From Burkholderiales bacterium (GTDB lineage: Bacteria; Pseudomonadota; Gammaproteobacteria; Burkholderiales; Burkholderiaceae_C), in NCBI GenBank assembly GCA_028864885.1, contig JAGWLR010000024.1, forward strand, positions 1-41,254: DNA of 41,254 bases. Reading direction: 5' to 3'. A program made the translations under genes and the position numbers. Shown here one piece after another: positions 1 through 9,332 of the stretch. The notes beneath the pieces were generated by a model, which was not told where the DNA came from, ran no database searches, and saw nothing but the letters and a program-made list of their open reading frames with translations. Position 1 is the first letter of the stretch, and each line of letters begins with the position of its first letter.

Positions 1-210
1 GTCGAGGGCTATTACGACCACTTGTTGCGCTTCATCGATCAGAGCCGCGACAGTGGCTTCCTGTGGCCTGACGTTCAGGAACTGCTCTTGGTGGACACGG
101 ATGTCACCCGCATGCTCGACCGCCTTAAAGCCGAGTTCATCGAGCTACAAAAACAAACGCCGCCAGAGGCCCCGGATGCAGGGCCTGGCGGCGTGGTCCC
201 CGGGATCTGA
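1..210 (+). CDS. LOG-family (TIGR00730-like) protein, C-terminal end
   Basis: Only the last 69 residues are present; the gene enters from the left edge already in frame. The visible part has the GYYDHLL stretch, then DSGFL and a DVTRMLD segment, which match the closing helices of LOG-family Rossmann proteins. Members of this family are cytokinin riboside 5'-monophosphate phosphoribohydrolases or related nucleotide hydrolases, once misannotated as lysine decarboxylases. The catalytic PGGxGTxxE motif would lie upstream of the window and cannot be checked. The tail after the conserved part is rich in Pro and Gly, and its codons form one arm of a hairpin used by the opposite strand. The gene converges on glnB. 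Confidence 0.72.
   Translation, partial: VEGYYDHLLRFIDQSRDSGFLWPDVQELLLVDTDVTRMLDRLKAEFIELQKQTPPEAPDAGPGGVVPGI
149..194 (-). terminator. Intrinsic terminator for the nadE-glnB unit
   Basis: Read on the minus strand, ACGCCGCCAG (194 to 185) pairs with CTGGCGGCGT (166 to 157), a 10-bp GC-rich stem. It is followed at once by a T-rich run (TTTGTTTTTGT, 156 to about 147). This is a standard rho-independent terminator downstream of glnB, lying inside the 3' coding sequence of the convergent LOG gene. Confidence 0.7.
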
Positions 211-220
211 ACGATCCCGG
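200..220. terminator. Hairpin at the LOG/glnB convergence
   Basis: CCGGGATC (200-207) and GATCCCGG (213-220) form a perfect 8-bp stem with a 5-base loop that contains the LOG stop codon. No T-run follows on the plus strand, so its use as a terminator for the LOG gene is only plausible. Confidence 0.45.
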
Positions 221-235
221 CTCGCTGGTTTCAAA

Positions 236-598
<363 letters not shown>

Positions 599-618
599 TT
601 AATCACGACTGAACAGGT

Positions 619-2325
619 TCAGGCACGGAACTTCGAAGTGATCGGGTATCGCCAATCGCGCCCAAATGCACGGTGCGTGATGCGAATCCCTACCGGGGCC
701 TGACGGCGCTTGTATTCGTTGATCTTGATCAGCCGGGTGACCTTGTCCACATCGGCACGGTCGTAGCCCGCCGCCACGATGTCTTCGATTGATTGATCAA
801 GCTCCATGTAGCGTTCCAGAATCGCATCGAGCACCTCGTACTCTGGCAGGCTATCCTGGTCTTTCTGGTCGGGCCGCAACTCGGCTGAGGGGGGGCGAGT
901 GATGATGCGCTCAGGGATTGGTTCAACCTTCCCCTGCGCCACGGCTTCGGCGTTGCGCCAACGGGCCAGGCGGTACACCAGCGTCTTGGCCAGATCCTTG
1001 ATGACCGCAAAGCCACCGGCCATGTCGCCATACAGGGTGCAGTAGCCCGTGGCCATCTCGCTCTTGTTGCCTGTCGTCAACACGATGGACCCCGTCTTGT
1101 TGGACAAGGCCATCAACAACGTGCCGCGAATGCGAGCCTGGATGTTCTCTTCGGTGGTGTCGGCCGTGCGACCGACGAACAAGGGTGCCAGGGCCTCGTT
1201 GAACTGTTCAAACATGGGCTTGATCGAGATCTCGTCGTGCTGCACGCCCAAGCGGTCGGCCATGTCCTGGGCGTCGATCCACGAGATGTCTGCCGTGTAG
1301 GGCGACGGCATCATCACGGTGCGCACCTTGTTGGCACCCAAGGCATCGACGGCAATGGCCAGCACCAAGGCTGAGTCGATACCTCCAGACAAGCCGATGA
1401 TGGCACCGGGAAATCCGTTCTTGCCGATGTAATCGCGCACGCCGCAGACCAGAGCCGACCAGATCTCGGCCTCGTAACTGGGTGGCTCGGCTAGTTCGCC
1501 TTTCACGCCCCCATCGGGCAACAAGGCGGCGTGCAAGGTTTGAACCTCAAAACTCGCCGCCCGGGCGGCGACCCGCCCTTTTGCGTCCACCACGAACGAG
1601 GCCCCGTCAAACACCACCTCGTCTTGCCCCCCCACCAAGTGGGCATACACCAGTGGCACGCCCATTGATTGAGCGCGCTCAGACATGCGTTCTTCGCGTT
1701 CAGCGCGCTTGCCTGCATGGAAGGGCGAAGCGTTGAGCACCACCAATGCCTGTGCGCCTAGCGCTCGCGCCGATTCAGCAGGTTCATCAAACCAGGCGTC
1801 CTCGCAAATCAGCAGCCCGATCTTCCAGCCCAAGACATCGACCACAACCGGGCCCAGCCCAGCTTCGCGTCCGCCCACAAAATAGCGTCGCTCATCGAAC
1901 ACCTGGTAATTGGGCAGTTCGCGTTTGGCGTAAGAAGCAACAACTTGACCCGCATGCAACAAGCTCGCCGCGTTGAGCCGTCGGGGTACCGACCAGGAAC
2001 GGGTGCGCAGGTCTTCGCCTGGCCCCATGCGGGGGTGACCGATCACCAGATGCAGGTCAGGCAGGTCGGCCAGTTCGCGGGCCACCTTGTCCAGCGCTTG
2101 ATCGCAGGCCTGCATGAAAGCAGGACGCAACAGCAAATCCTCTGGCGGATAGCCGCACAGGGCCATTTCAGGGGTGACCACCAAACGAGCGCCGTTGGCG
2201 TAGGCTTGGCGAGCCGCCGCCACGATGTTGTTGGCGTTACCCGTGAGGTCGCCGATGACAGGATTGAATTGCAGCACCGCTACATTCAAGGCTTGGGTGG
2301 GCGCAGCAGTCGACAAAAGGGTCAT
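619..2325 (-). CDS. nadE: Glutamine-dependent NAD+ synthetase
   Basis: This 568-residue enzyme makes NAD+ from nicotinic acid adenine dinucleotide, ATP and glutamine, the last step of NAD synthesis. The N-terminal nitrilase-type glutaminase domain (about 10-275) shows the catalytic triad Glu53 (TPEMALCGYPPEDLL), Lys134 (AKRELPNY) and Cys174 (LLICEDAW). The C-terminal ATP pyrophosphatase domain has the P-loop SGGIDS at 313-318, then TTGNKSE and the LYGDMAGGFA segment. Length and domain order match the two-domain bacterial form, so ammonia is channelled internally. The ATG overlaps, on the opposite strand, the likely start codon of the divergent FemAB-like gene. A role in supplying NAD+ to the hydrogenase found later in the window is not implied by position. 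Confidence 0.96.
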   Translation of the reverse strand: MTLLSTAAPTQALNVAVLQFNPVIGDLTGNANNIVAAARQAYANGARLVVTPEMALCGYPPEDLLLRPAFMQACDQALDKVARELADLPDLHLVIGHPRMGPGEDLRTRSWSVPRRLNAASLLHAGQVVASYAKRELPNYQVFDERRYFVGGREAGLGPVVVDVLGWKIGLLICEDAWFDEPAESARALGAQALVVLNASPFHAGKRAEREERMSERAQSMGVPLVYAHLVGGQDEVVFDGASFVVDAKGRVAARAASFEVQTLHAALLPDGGVKGELAEPPSYEAEIWSALVCGVRDYIGKNGFPGAIIGLSGGIDSALVLAIAVDALGANKVRTVMMPSPYTADISWIDAQDMADRLGVQHDEISIKPMFEQFNEALAPLFVGRTADTTEENIQARIRGTLLMALSNKTGSIVLTTGNKSEMATGYCTLYGDMAGGFAVIKDLAKTLVYRLARWRNAEAVAQGKVEPIPERIITRPPSAELRPDQKDQDSLPEYEVLDAILERYMELDQSIEDIVAAGYDRADVDKVTRLIKINEYKRRQAPVGIRITHRAFGRDWRYPITSKFRA

Positions 2326-3553
2326 GGAAAACGAAGAATCAAGAATTCAAGCCAGCATGGTAGCGGGCCTGAAGCCGACTTGGCACAACGACGTGTCTGA
2401 GATCGCTGCCAGCGAGTGGGACGCCCTGACGGCGGGACAACGAGGCAGCAGCCCGTTTTTGCGCCATGCCTGGCTGGACGCTCTGAGCCGCAGCGATTGC
2501 GTCAGCCCGCGAACCGGCTGGCGCGCCCGTATCCTGACCTTACGGGGTGCCCAGGGGCAACTCGTCGGTGCCTGTCTCCTTTATTTGAAAACCCACTCCT
2601 GGGGTGAATACGTTTTCGACTGGGCTTGGGCAGACGCCTACGACCGCCAAATGCCCCCAGACGAGGGCGGCTACTACCCCAAGCTCGTATCCGCCGTGCC
2701 GTTCTCGCCCATACCGGGCCCTCGCTTGCTGACCACGTCTACTCTGACGTCAGCCGAACGCCAGGCGACACAACAGCGAATGCTGGCCGAAATCGCCCAG
2801 GCGGTGGATACCGAGAAATGGTCGTCGGCACATCTGCTTTTCTTGAGCGACGCCGACGTGGCCGCGGCCCGATCCAGTGAGTGGTTGATCCGTCAAGGCG
2901 TTCAGTTCCATTGGCAAAACCGCCCCGATCAGCCCTATCTTGATTTCGATGATTTTCTCGCTAGCTTGCAACGCGACAAGCGCAAGAAGATCAAACAGGA
3001 GCGCCGCAAGGTGGAAGAAGCCGGCGTGAAGTTTCGCATTCTGGAAGGCGCTGACATCCAGCCAACGGATTGGGTGTTTTTTGATCGCTGCTACCAGCAG
3101 ACGTACCTGGAGCGAGGACAAGCGCCCTATCTCAGCACCGACTTCTGGCTGCAGGTTGGGGAGTCGATGCCATCGTCGTGGGTGATGGTGCAGGCTTTCG
3201 AGAACGCAAGCCCCATTGCTTGCGCCCTGCTGGCCGTAGACCGTCAAAGCCGAGTCGCCTACGGTCGCTACTGGGGCGTGCTCAAAGCGGTGTCTTGCCT
3301 GCATTTCGAGGCGTGCTACTACCAACCCCTGCAGTGGTGCATCGCCAACGGCTTTCAATCATTTGAAGGCGGTGCGCAGGGCGAACACAAGCTGGCGCGA
3401 GGGCTGACGCCGGTGGCCACCTACTCCGCACACTGGATCCGACACAAAGGATTTCGAGAAGCGGTTGGCCGGTTCTTGCAGCGAGAGGAAGTCGGGGTCG
3501 CGGGCTACATCAGCGAGTTGGATGAGCGGGCACCGTTCCGCAACGCACAATGA
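2324..3553 (+). CDS. FemAB-like GNAT-fold protein (COG3146/DUF482)
   Basis: A 409-residue cytoplasmic protein of the COG3146 family, described as peptidoglycan biosynthesis/recognition or GNAT-like acyltransferases; the true substrate is not established. Family marks are SSPFLRHAWLDAL near the N-terminus, the DWAWADAY and GGYYPKLVSAVPF blocks, the basic stretch KRKKIKQERRKV, and the C-terminal signature FEGGAQGEHKLARGLTPV followed by SAHW. The ATG at 2324 shares bases with the nadE start on the other strand. An alternative in-frame ATG at 2357 is also credible, because neither start has a strong ribosome site. No partner gene nearby clarifies its role. Confidence 0.88.
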   Translation: MENEESRIQASMVAGLKPTWHNDVSEIAASEWDALTAGQRGSSPFLRHAWLDALSRSDCVSPRTGWRARILTLRGAQGQLVGACLLYLKTHSWGEYVFDWAWADAYDRQMPPDEGGYYPKLVSAVPFSPIPGPRLLTTSTLTSAERQATQQRMLAEIAQAVDTEKWSSAHLLFLSDADVAAARSSEWLIRQGVQFHWQNRPDQPYLDFDDFLASLQRDKRKKIKQERRKVEEAGVKFRILEGADIQPTDWVFFDRCYQQTYLERGQAPYLSTDFWLQVGESMPSSWVMVQAFENASPIACALLAVDRQSRVAYGRYWGVLKAVSCLHFEACYYQPLQWCIANGFQSFEGGAQGEHKLARGLTPVATYSAHWIRHKGFREAVGRFLQREEVGVAGYISELDERAPFRNAQ

Positions 3554-3663
3554 CAAACACAGCCCGTTACACCTGTTGACCCAAACGTCAATCTGTTCCA
3601 TCAAGTTATCCGGAATCGCTCCGAAAAGGTGTGAACTGCACTTTTATATCAGTCGGGGTGTCC

Positions 3664-5592
3664 ATGTCTTCCTTCATCGACGCGATGATCATGGGGGCGC
3701 CCAACCAACTCCGTCGGCTGCCCAAGGCCACCTGGCCTGCTGTACTCGCTCTGGGCCTGTTGATCGGATTGGTGATGACGTCCTCGTCACACCATGCCTG
3801 GCATGCGGCCGGGCTGACCTTGCTGTTTTTCTGTTCGGCGACGCCGCTTTGGTTCATGAACCGATGGCGCCGCCATGTTCGCGTGGCCCGCGCCGCAGAA
3901 GCCACCTGGCAAGCTTTGCTGGACGGCTCCGAGGACGCTGTCATGGTCTTGCACGAGCGGCGAGACGACATGGGCGCCAAGTTGGGCTTTCGGATCGTGC
4001 GAGCCAACCGCCAGGCCAAGGCCTGGTTCGGGCAAGGACGCCCTGACCTGATCGGGACTGATCTGGCTGAATTGTTTCCCCTGCCGCATTACCAGTTGTT
4101 CTTCCAGCGCCTGAATCGGGCTCGCAAGTCGCGCTGCGCGGTCACGGAAGAACACCGGTATCACGTCGGAGCGTCAACCCAAGCAACCTTGCCCGCCTGG
4201 CTGCATCATCAGATCATCCCCATTCCTGAGGGCATCGCGCTGGTCTCTCGTGACACCAGTGAGGCGCACCATGCCATCGATGCACTCAAGGAGCAGGAAT
4301 CCTTTTATCGAACCCTTGTGGAAAGCCTGCCCGTCGCGGTGGTAGCCAAGAGCGTTCGCCCTCAAACCCACGACCGCTATCTGGTGTGGAATCGTGCTGC
4401 CGCTGAAGCCATGCAACTGTCCCCCGAAGCGGTGATTGGCAAGACGCCACGCGAGGTCATGCCGCCTGAGGTGGTGCAACGCAACGAACAGCACGATGCC
4501 ATGCTGCTGCAAAACCCTCAGCCGCATCACTTTCCTGGATTGCCGTTCAAAACCGCCAAGGGCGAACGCATTCTGGACATGATCAAGACCCCGGTGTTTG
4601 GCGCCGACGGCCAGATGGACCATATCCTGACGATCGCACGCGACATCACCGAGCAAAAGCAAGCAGCCGAGAAATTGCGACTGGCCTCGCGAGTGCTGGA
4701 AGAAACAGGCGATGCCGTGGTGGTGTCAGATGGCCTGGATCGCATCCTGATGGTGAATCCAGCGTTCACCCATCTGAGTGGCCTGTCGCCTGCCGAAGTC
4801 ATCGGCAAGAGCGCCGAGTTGATTGGACTGCCCCCCTTGCGTGAAGGCCATCTATCCGGCATCGAGCAAGCGCTCAAGCAGCAACAACGCTGGTCCGGCG
4901 AAAGCCACCAGATTTGCCAGGATGGCCGCAAGGTCGACACCTGGATGAGCGTGAGCACCTTGCGTAACGAGGCCGGCCGCGTCTCGCAACACGTTCGCGT
5001 TTACAGCGACATCAGCATCCTCAAGGCACAGCAACAAGAACTGATCGAGCAGGCCCGCCATGACAGCCTCACCGGTTTGCCCAATCGGCGGGCATTCTGC
5101 GAACGGCTGGATCAGGCAATCGCACGCTCGCGTCGCAACAAGCAGACCTTGGCGGTGCTGTACGTCGATCTGGATGGCTTCAAGGGCATCAACGATCAGT
5201 ACGGCCACGCAGCAGGCGATCGCTTGCTGAAGGAAGCCTCGGCACGGCTGCAAAGCTGTGTGCGCACTACCGACACGGTTTGTCGGCTGGCCGGCGATGA
5301 GTTCACGGTGATTTTGGAAGGGGCCGGTCACCTGAACGAACTGGAACGCGTGTGCCAGCGCATCGTCGACAAGCTTTGCCTGCCGCTGGAGTTGAAAGCG
5401 GACACGGTGGCCATCAGCGCCAGCGTGGGGGTCGCCATTTGGGAAATGCACGAAACGGCAGACTCCTTGTGCGTCCGAGCCGACAAAGCCATGTACGCTG
5501 CCAAACATGCCGGCAAGGCGTGCTTTCATCTGGCAGAACCAGGCGGCTCACTGGACATCTTGATGACACCGCGCGTCGTGGGTGAAGACTGA
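3664..5592 (+). CDS. Membrane PAS-GGDEF diguanylate cyclase
   Basis: A 642-residue inner-membrane protein predicted to make cyclic di-GMP. Two hydrophobic segments lie at about 23-40 and 47-65. Three PAS-like modules follow at roughly 77-197, 212-335 and 338-455; the second ends in the PAC-type ARDITEQK and the third in VYSDIS. A GGDEF domain (467-622) opens with DSLTGLPNRRAF and has the active-site loop as AGDEF, a common active variant. RTTD sits five residues before it, the RxxD product-inhibition site. There is no EAL domain. An upstream in-frame GTG at 3631 would add eleven residues; the ATG is preferred because a G-rich patch lies just before it. The signal sensed is unknown. Confidence 0.92.
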   Translation: MSSFIDAMIMGAPNQLRRLPKATWPAVLALGLLIGLVMTSSSHHAWHAAGLTLLFFCSATPLWFMNRWRRHVRVARAAEATWQALLDGSEDAVMVLHERRDDMGAKLGFRIVRANRQAKAWFGQGRPDLIGTDLAELFPLPHYQLFFQRLNRARKSRCAVTEEHRYHVGASTQATLPAWLHHQIIPIPEGIALVSRDTSEAHHAIDALKEQESFYRTLVESLPVAVVAKSVRPQTHDRYLVWNRAAAEAMQLSPEAVIGKTPREVMPPEVVQRNEQHDAMLLQNPQPHHFPGLPFKTAKGERILDMIKTPVFGADGQMDHILTIARDITEQKQAAEKLRLASRVLEETGDAVVVSDGLDRILMVNPAFTHLSGLSPAEVIGKSAELIGLPPLREGHLSGIEQALKQQQRWSGESHQICQDGRKVDTWMSVSTLRNEAGRVSQHVRVYSDISILKAQQQELIEQARHDSLTGLPNRRAFCERLDQAIARSRRNKQTLAVLYVDLDGFKGINDQYGHAAGDRLLKEASARLQSCVRTTDTVCRLAGDEFTVILEGAGHLNELERVCQRIVDKLCLPLELKADTVAISASVGVAIWEMHETADSLCVRADKAMYAAKHAGKACFHLAEPGGSLDILMTPRVVGED

Positions 5593-5615
5593 GCGCCCCC
5601 TCGATCAAGGGGCGC
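5593..5615 (+). terminator. Hairpin after the GGDEF gene
   Basis: GCGCCCC (5593-5599) pairs with GGGGCGC (5609-5615) around a 9-base loop directly after the stop codon. No T-run follows, so it may be a weak terminator or an RNA 3'-end stabiliser. Confidence 0.45.
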
Positions 5616-5653
5616 ACCAGACCGGTGCAAAGCCCCAAGGATGACACGGGTAC

Positions 5654-5662
5654 TGGTATAAA
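5654..5662 (+). promoter_or_regulatory. Possible extended -10 promoter for the NADH dehydrogenase gene
   Basis: TGGTATAAA matches an extended -10 element (TGnTATAAT-like), 67 bases before the ndh ATG. No convincing -35 box stands at the right distance, as is common for extended -10 promoters. This is a pattern match only. Confidence 0.35.
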
Positions 5663-5729
5663 CCACTAATTCGAGACCCGGCGCCTGTCGTCGGGGTGTC
5701 ACACACACCCATCACCCGCCCGTCACCGC

Positions 5730-7226
5730 ATGACCGATTCCAGCCGAACACCTGCCACCAAGCCCCGCGTCGTCATCATTGGTTGCGGGTTTGGTGGACT
5801 TGAAGCAGCCAAGGCGCTCTCCCATGCGCCGGTTGAAATCGTCGTCATTGACCGCACGAATCACCATCTGTTCCAGCCGCTGCTGTACCAGGTGGCAACC
5901 GCCGGTTTGCCCGCGCCAGCCATTGCCGGTCCGATCCGGCACATCCTGCGCAAACAGATCGCCCGCGGCAACCTGACCGTGCTGATGGGTGAAGTGACCT
6001 CGATCGACACCGCGTCCAACTGCGTGGTGATCGATGGGGGGGAACACATTCACTACGACCACCTCGTCGTCGCGGCGGGAGCCACCCACTCGTATTTCGG
6101 GCGAGATGACTGGGCCAAATACGCGCCAGGATTGAAAACCCTGGGGGATGCCTTCACGATTCGGCGCCGCGTGCTGACCGCGTTCGAGCAAGCCGAGCGT
6201 GAGACTGACCCGGCCAAGCGCGAGCCCTGGCTCACGTTTGCCGTGGTGGGGGCTGGCCCCACTGGTGTCGAAATGGCCGGTACGCTGGCCGAAATCGCCC
6301 AGCAAACCCTGAAGTCGGAATTCCGCCGCATCGACTCTCGACGCGCCCGCGTGATCTTGCTGGAAGGCGCTGGCCGCGTTTTGGGTACCTTTCCGGAAGA
6401 CCTGTCAGAGCGCGCCAAAGAACAACTCAAGGGCCTCGGTGCTGAAGTGTTGACCGGCGCCAAAGTCACCAACATCACGGCGTTCGGCATCCACTACGAC
6501 ACCATGGAGCCGGGTGCCGATGGGACGCCCGTTGCGGTATCGCATTTCCTGCCCAGCCGCACGGTGGTGTGGGCTGCCGGCGTGGCCGCGTCTCCGTTGG
6601 GGCGTGCCCTGGCCAAGAGCACCCATTGCCAACTCGACCGTGCTGGCCGGGTGGTCGTTCAGCCTGACCTGAGCCTGCCAGATCATCCCAACCTTTACGT
6701 GGTGGGCGATCTGGCCCATGCCAAGAGCTATCTTGACCCACACAACCCCACGCCCGTCCCTGGGGTGAGCCCGGGCGCCAAGCAGATGGGGCGCAAAGCC
6801 GCCTTCAACATCCTGCGGCGCCTGGAGAACAAGGAGACCCAGGCCTTCCGTTACTTCGACTACGGCAACCTGGCCACCATCGGCAAGCGGGCGGCCGTTG
6901 CGGTGCTGGATCTGCCCTATATCAACAAGCGGGTCAAATTCAGCGGCTTTTCTGCTTGGCTGTTCTGGCTGTTCGTGCACGTCTACTTCCTGATTGGGTT
7001 CCGCAACCGCACCGTCGTGATGCTGGACTGGGCTTGGGCTTACTTCACTTCGCAGCGCCACGCCCGGGTGTTCCCCGACCCGCACGCCCTGGAGCCCAAC
7101 GCCATGCTGGTTCGGGTTACGCCACCAGCTGCGCCGCCGGTCAGCGTGTCGGCCGTGCATCCACCTGCGGCGACGCCTACCAGCAACACCTCCAGCAGCG
7201 CCGGACAAACCGCCCCTGCTCGTTGA
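5730..7226 (+). CDS. ndh: Type II NADH:quinone oxidoreductase (NDH-2 family)
   Basis: A 498-residue FAD flavoprotein that passes electrons from NADH to quinone at the inner membrane without pumping protons. The N-terminal FAD-binding Rossmann motif is VVIIGCGFGGLEAAKAL, followed by the NDH-2 mark HHLFQPLLYQVATAGL. A second dinucleotide motif for NADH, VVGAGPTGVEMAGTLAE, is central. The NLYVVGDLAHA segment contacts FAD. Near the C-terminus an aromatic, hydrophobic region (SAWLFWLFVHVYFLIGFRNR) is the expected membrane anchor. The last 45 or so residues are Ala/Pro/Ser-rich and look disordered. The gene stands alone, 81 bp before the aminopeptidase gene. Confidence 0.93.
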   Translation: MTDSSRTPATKPRVVIIGCGFGGLEAAKALSHAPVEIVVIDRTNHHLFQPLLYQVATAGLPAPAIAGPIRHILRKQIARGNLTVLMGEVTSIDTASNCVVIDGGEHIHYDHLVVAAGATHSYFGRDDWAKYAPGLKTLGDAFTIRRRVLTAFEQAERETDPAKREPWLTFAVVGAGPTGVEMAGTLAEIAQQTLKSEFRRIDSRRARVILLEGAGRVLGTFPEDLSERAKEQLKGLGAEVLTGAKVTNITAFGIHYDTMEPGADGTPVAVSHFLPSRTVVWAAGVAASPLGRALAKSTHCQLDRAGRVVVQPDLSLPDHPNLYVVGDLAHAKSYLDPHNPTPVPGVSPGAKQMGRKAAFNILRRLENKETQAFRYFDYGNLATIGKRAAVAVLDLPYINKRVKFSGFSAWLFWLFVHVYFLIGFRNRTVVMLDWAWAYFTSQRHARVFPDPHALEPNAMLVRVTPPAAPPVSVSAVHPPAATPTSNTSSSAGQTAPAR

Positions 7227-7234
7227 GCGGTCAC

Positions 7235-7252
7235 GCGGGGCCCAGCCCCCGC
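7235..7252. terminator. GC-rich hairpin after ndh
   Basis: GCGGGG (7235-7240) and CCCCGC (7247-7252) form a 6-bp stem with a 6-base loop just after the ndh stop. It lacks a T-run, so its role is uncertain. Confidence 0.3.
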
Positions 7253-7307
7253 TTGGCATACAGGCGTGGCAACATGGACGGGTGTTCAGAGCCCTGCCGT
7301 GAGTGCC

Positions 7308-9155
7308 ATGCCCGATTTGACTGTTGACCATCCTGTTCTCGCTCGATTGACTGCCTTGCGCGCCGCCATGGCCGAACGGGGCTGGCAGGCGGTGCTGATC
7401 CCTAGCAGCGACCCCCATCTGTCTGAATACCTGCCAGGCCATTGGCAAGGACGTGAATGGTTCAGCGGCTTTACCGGCTCTTCGGGCACCTTGGTCGTGG
7501 CGGCCCAAAGCGCCGCGCTGTTCACTGACAGCCGTTACTGGGAGCAAGCCGAATCGGAGCTTTCGGGCACTGGCATCGATCTGGTCAAACTGGAAGGCCC
7601 TGCGGTCCCAGCCTACGTTCGGTGGTTGCGCACCCAGGCGACTGCAGGCGTCTTGGCGGTAGACGGGGATGTGCTGGCCCTGGCGCAAACGCAACCCTTG
7701 CAACAAGCCCTGACCGAAGGGGGCTGGACGCTTGCGACTGGCGAGGATCCATTGGCTGGGGTGTGGCCCGAACGCCCCGCCCTGCCCGCGGCGAAGGTCT
7801 ATGAACACCGGCCTCCGTTCGCTGCCACACCGCGTCACGCCAAGTTAGCCACCCTTCGCCAAGCCCTGAAAGTCAAGGGTGCCACCCATCACTGGATCTC
7901 GACCCTGGACGATCTGGCCTGGGTGTTCAATCTGCGCGGCTCGGATGTCGACTACAACCCTGTCTTCCTGGCGCATGCCCTGGTCACCCAGGATTCGGCC
8001 ACGCTGTTTGTGGCTGATGGCAAAGTGCCCGCGTCTTTGCGCGAGACACTGGCGCAGGAGGGCGTTGCGATTTCGGAATACAGCCTGGCGCGATCTGCCT
8101 TGAAAGCTCTGCCGTCTGACGCGACCTTGTTGATCGACCCCAAGCGGGTCACCTGGGGATTGCGTCAGGCCGTGCCCGAAGGTGTACGTGTTATCGAAAG
8201 CCTCAACCCCAGCACCCTGGCCAAATCCTGCAAAACAGAAGCCGAGGCACAACACATCCGCACCGCCATGGAGCGCGATGGTGCCGCCATGGCCATGTTT
8301 TATGCCTGGTTTGAAGCAGCGCTGGGCCACGAATATGTCAGTGAACTGACGGTAGACGAACGCTTAACGGCAGAGCGCACACGGCAGCCCGACTTCGTGA
8401 GCTTGAGTTTCCCGACCATCGCGGGCTTCAATGCCAATGGGGCCCTGCCTCACTACCGAGCCACCGAACAGAACCATGCCGTGATCAGCACGCCCCAAGG
8501 CCTGACGGCAGAAGGTTTGTTGTTGATCGACTCAGGGGCGCAGTATTGGGGTGGCACCACCGACATCACCCGCGTGTGGGCCATCGGTACGCCTTCCGCC
8601 GCGCAAAAGCGCGACTTCACCCTGGTGCTCAAGGGCACGATTGCGCTGTCGAGGATGAAGTTTCCGAAGGGAACCCTGGCGCCGATGCTGGATGCGATCG
8701 CGCGCGCGCCCTTGTGGGACCAGGGGCTCGATTTTGGACATGGCACAGGCCACGGAGTGGGTTACTTCCTGAACGTGCATGAAGGCCCGCAATCGATCTC
8801 AAAAGCCATCCCCGACGCCAACATGGCGATGCAGCCCGGGATGGTGACGTCCATCGAACCGGGCCTTTATCGCCCAGGACTATGGGGCATCCGCATTGAA
8901 AACCTGGTCATGAATGTGGCGGTGCCGCCGGCAGTGGCCGACGCTCAGCCCGGCGCCCCCGAATATGGCGACTATTTGGCCTTTGAAACCCTGAGCCTGT
9001 GTCCGATTGATACCCGTTGCATCGACATCCAATTGCTAAGGGCCGACGAAGTAGCGTGGCTCAACGCCTACCACGAAGAGGTCCGCAGAAGGGTCAGCCC
9101 CCTGCTCGGCGGCGCCGCCTTGAACTGGCTCATCCAGCGCACGGCCCCCCTGTGA
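7308..9155 (+). CDS. Xaa-Pro aminopeptidase, M24B family
   Basis: A 615-residue cytoplasmic metallopeptidase that removes an N-terminal residue preceding proline. It has the long three-domain architecture of the AMPP2 class: two creatinase-like N-terminal domains (about 1-300) and a C-terminal pita-bread catalytic domain. The five metal ligands can be placed: Asp in LLIDSGAQY, Asp in GGTTDITR, His in FGHGTGHGVG, Glu in TSIEPG and Glu in IRIENL. In-frame GTG codons lie upstream at 7266 and 7299; the ATG at 7308 is preferred because conserved N-terminal sequence (LTALRAAMAERGWQAVLIPS) begins just after it. No operon partner is evident. Confidence 0.93.
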   Translation: MPDLTVDHPVLARLTALRAAMAERGWQAVLIPSSDPHLSEYLPGHWQGREWFSGFTGSSGTLVVAAQSAALFTDSRYWEQAESELSGTGIDLVKLEGPAVPAYVRWLRTQATAGVLAVDGDVLALAQTQPLQQALTEGGWTLATGEDPLAGVWPERPALPAAKVYEHRPPFAATPRHAKLATLRQALKVKGATHHWISTLDDLAWVFNLRGSDVDYNPVFLAHALVTQDSATLFVADGKVPASLRETLAQEGVAISEYSLARSALKALPSDATLLIDPKRVTWGLRQAVPEGVRVIESLNPSTLAKSCKTEAEAQHIRTAMERDGAAMAMFYAWFEAALGHEYVSELTVDERLTAERTRQPDFVSLSFPTIAGFNANGALPHYRATEQNHAVISTPQGLTAEGLLLIDSGAQYWGGTTDITRVWAIGTPSAAQKRDFTLVLKGTIALSRMKFPKGTLAPMLDAIARAPLWDQGLDFGHGTGHGVGYFLNVHEGPQSISKAIPDANMAMQPGMVTSIEPGLYRPGLWGIRIENLVMNVAVPPAVADAQPGAPEYGDYLAFETLSLCPIDTRCIDIQLLRADEVAWLNAYHEEVRRRVSPLLGGAALNWLIQRTAPL

Positions 9156-9332
9156 TGGGATGACTTTTCGGGATACGAGACATCCATCACGGACTTCTGT
9201 ACGCCCCCCCGCAAGTAAGCGGCTAGTCCAAATTTCGTCTGCCGGGTAAAGTTGTTCGCATACCAACTGACCCGGTCTTGCCCATCCCGGACCGTCGCTC
9301 AGAAGCAGTTTGGGATGCAGCAGGAGCCCTCC

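Noticed and set aside
6405-7838. Long open frame (477 codons) on the minus strand across ndh and the aminopeptidase gene
   Set aside because: It is the antisense of two well-supported genes, has no family features and is expected by chance in high-G+C DNA.
9156-9332. Riboswitch or small RNA between the aminopeptidase gene and the small unknown gene
   Set aside because: Only a bulged inverted repeat next to the stop codon was seen, which fits a weak terminator better. No known riboswitch core was recognised.
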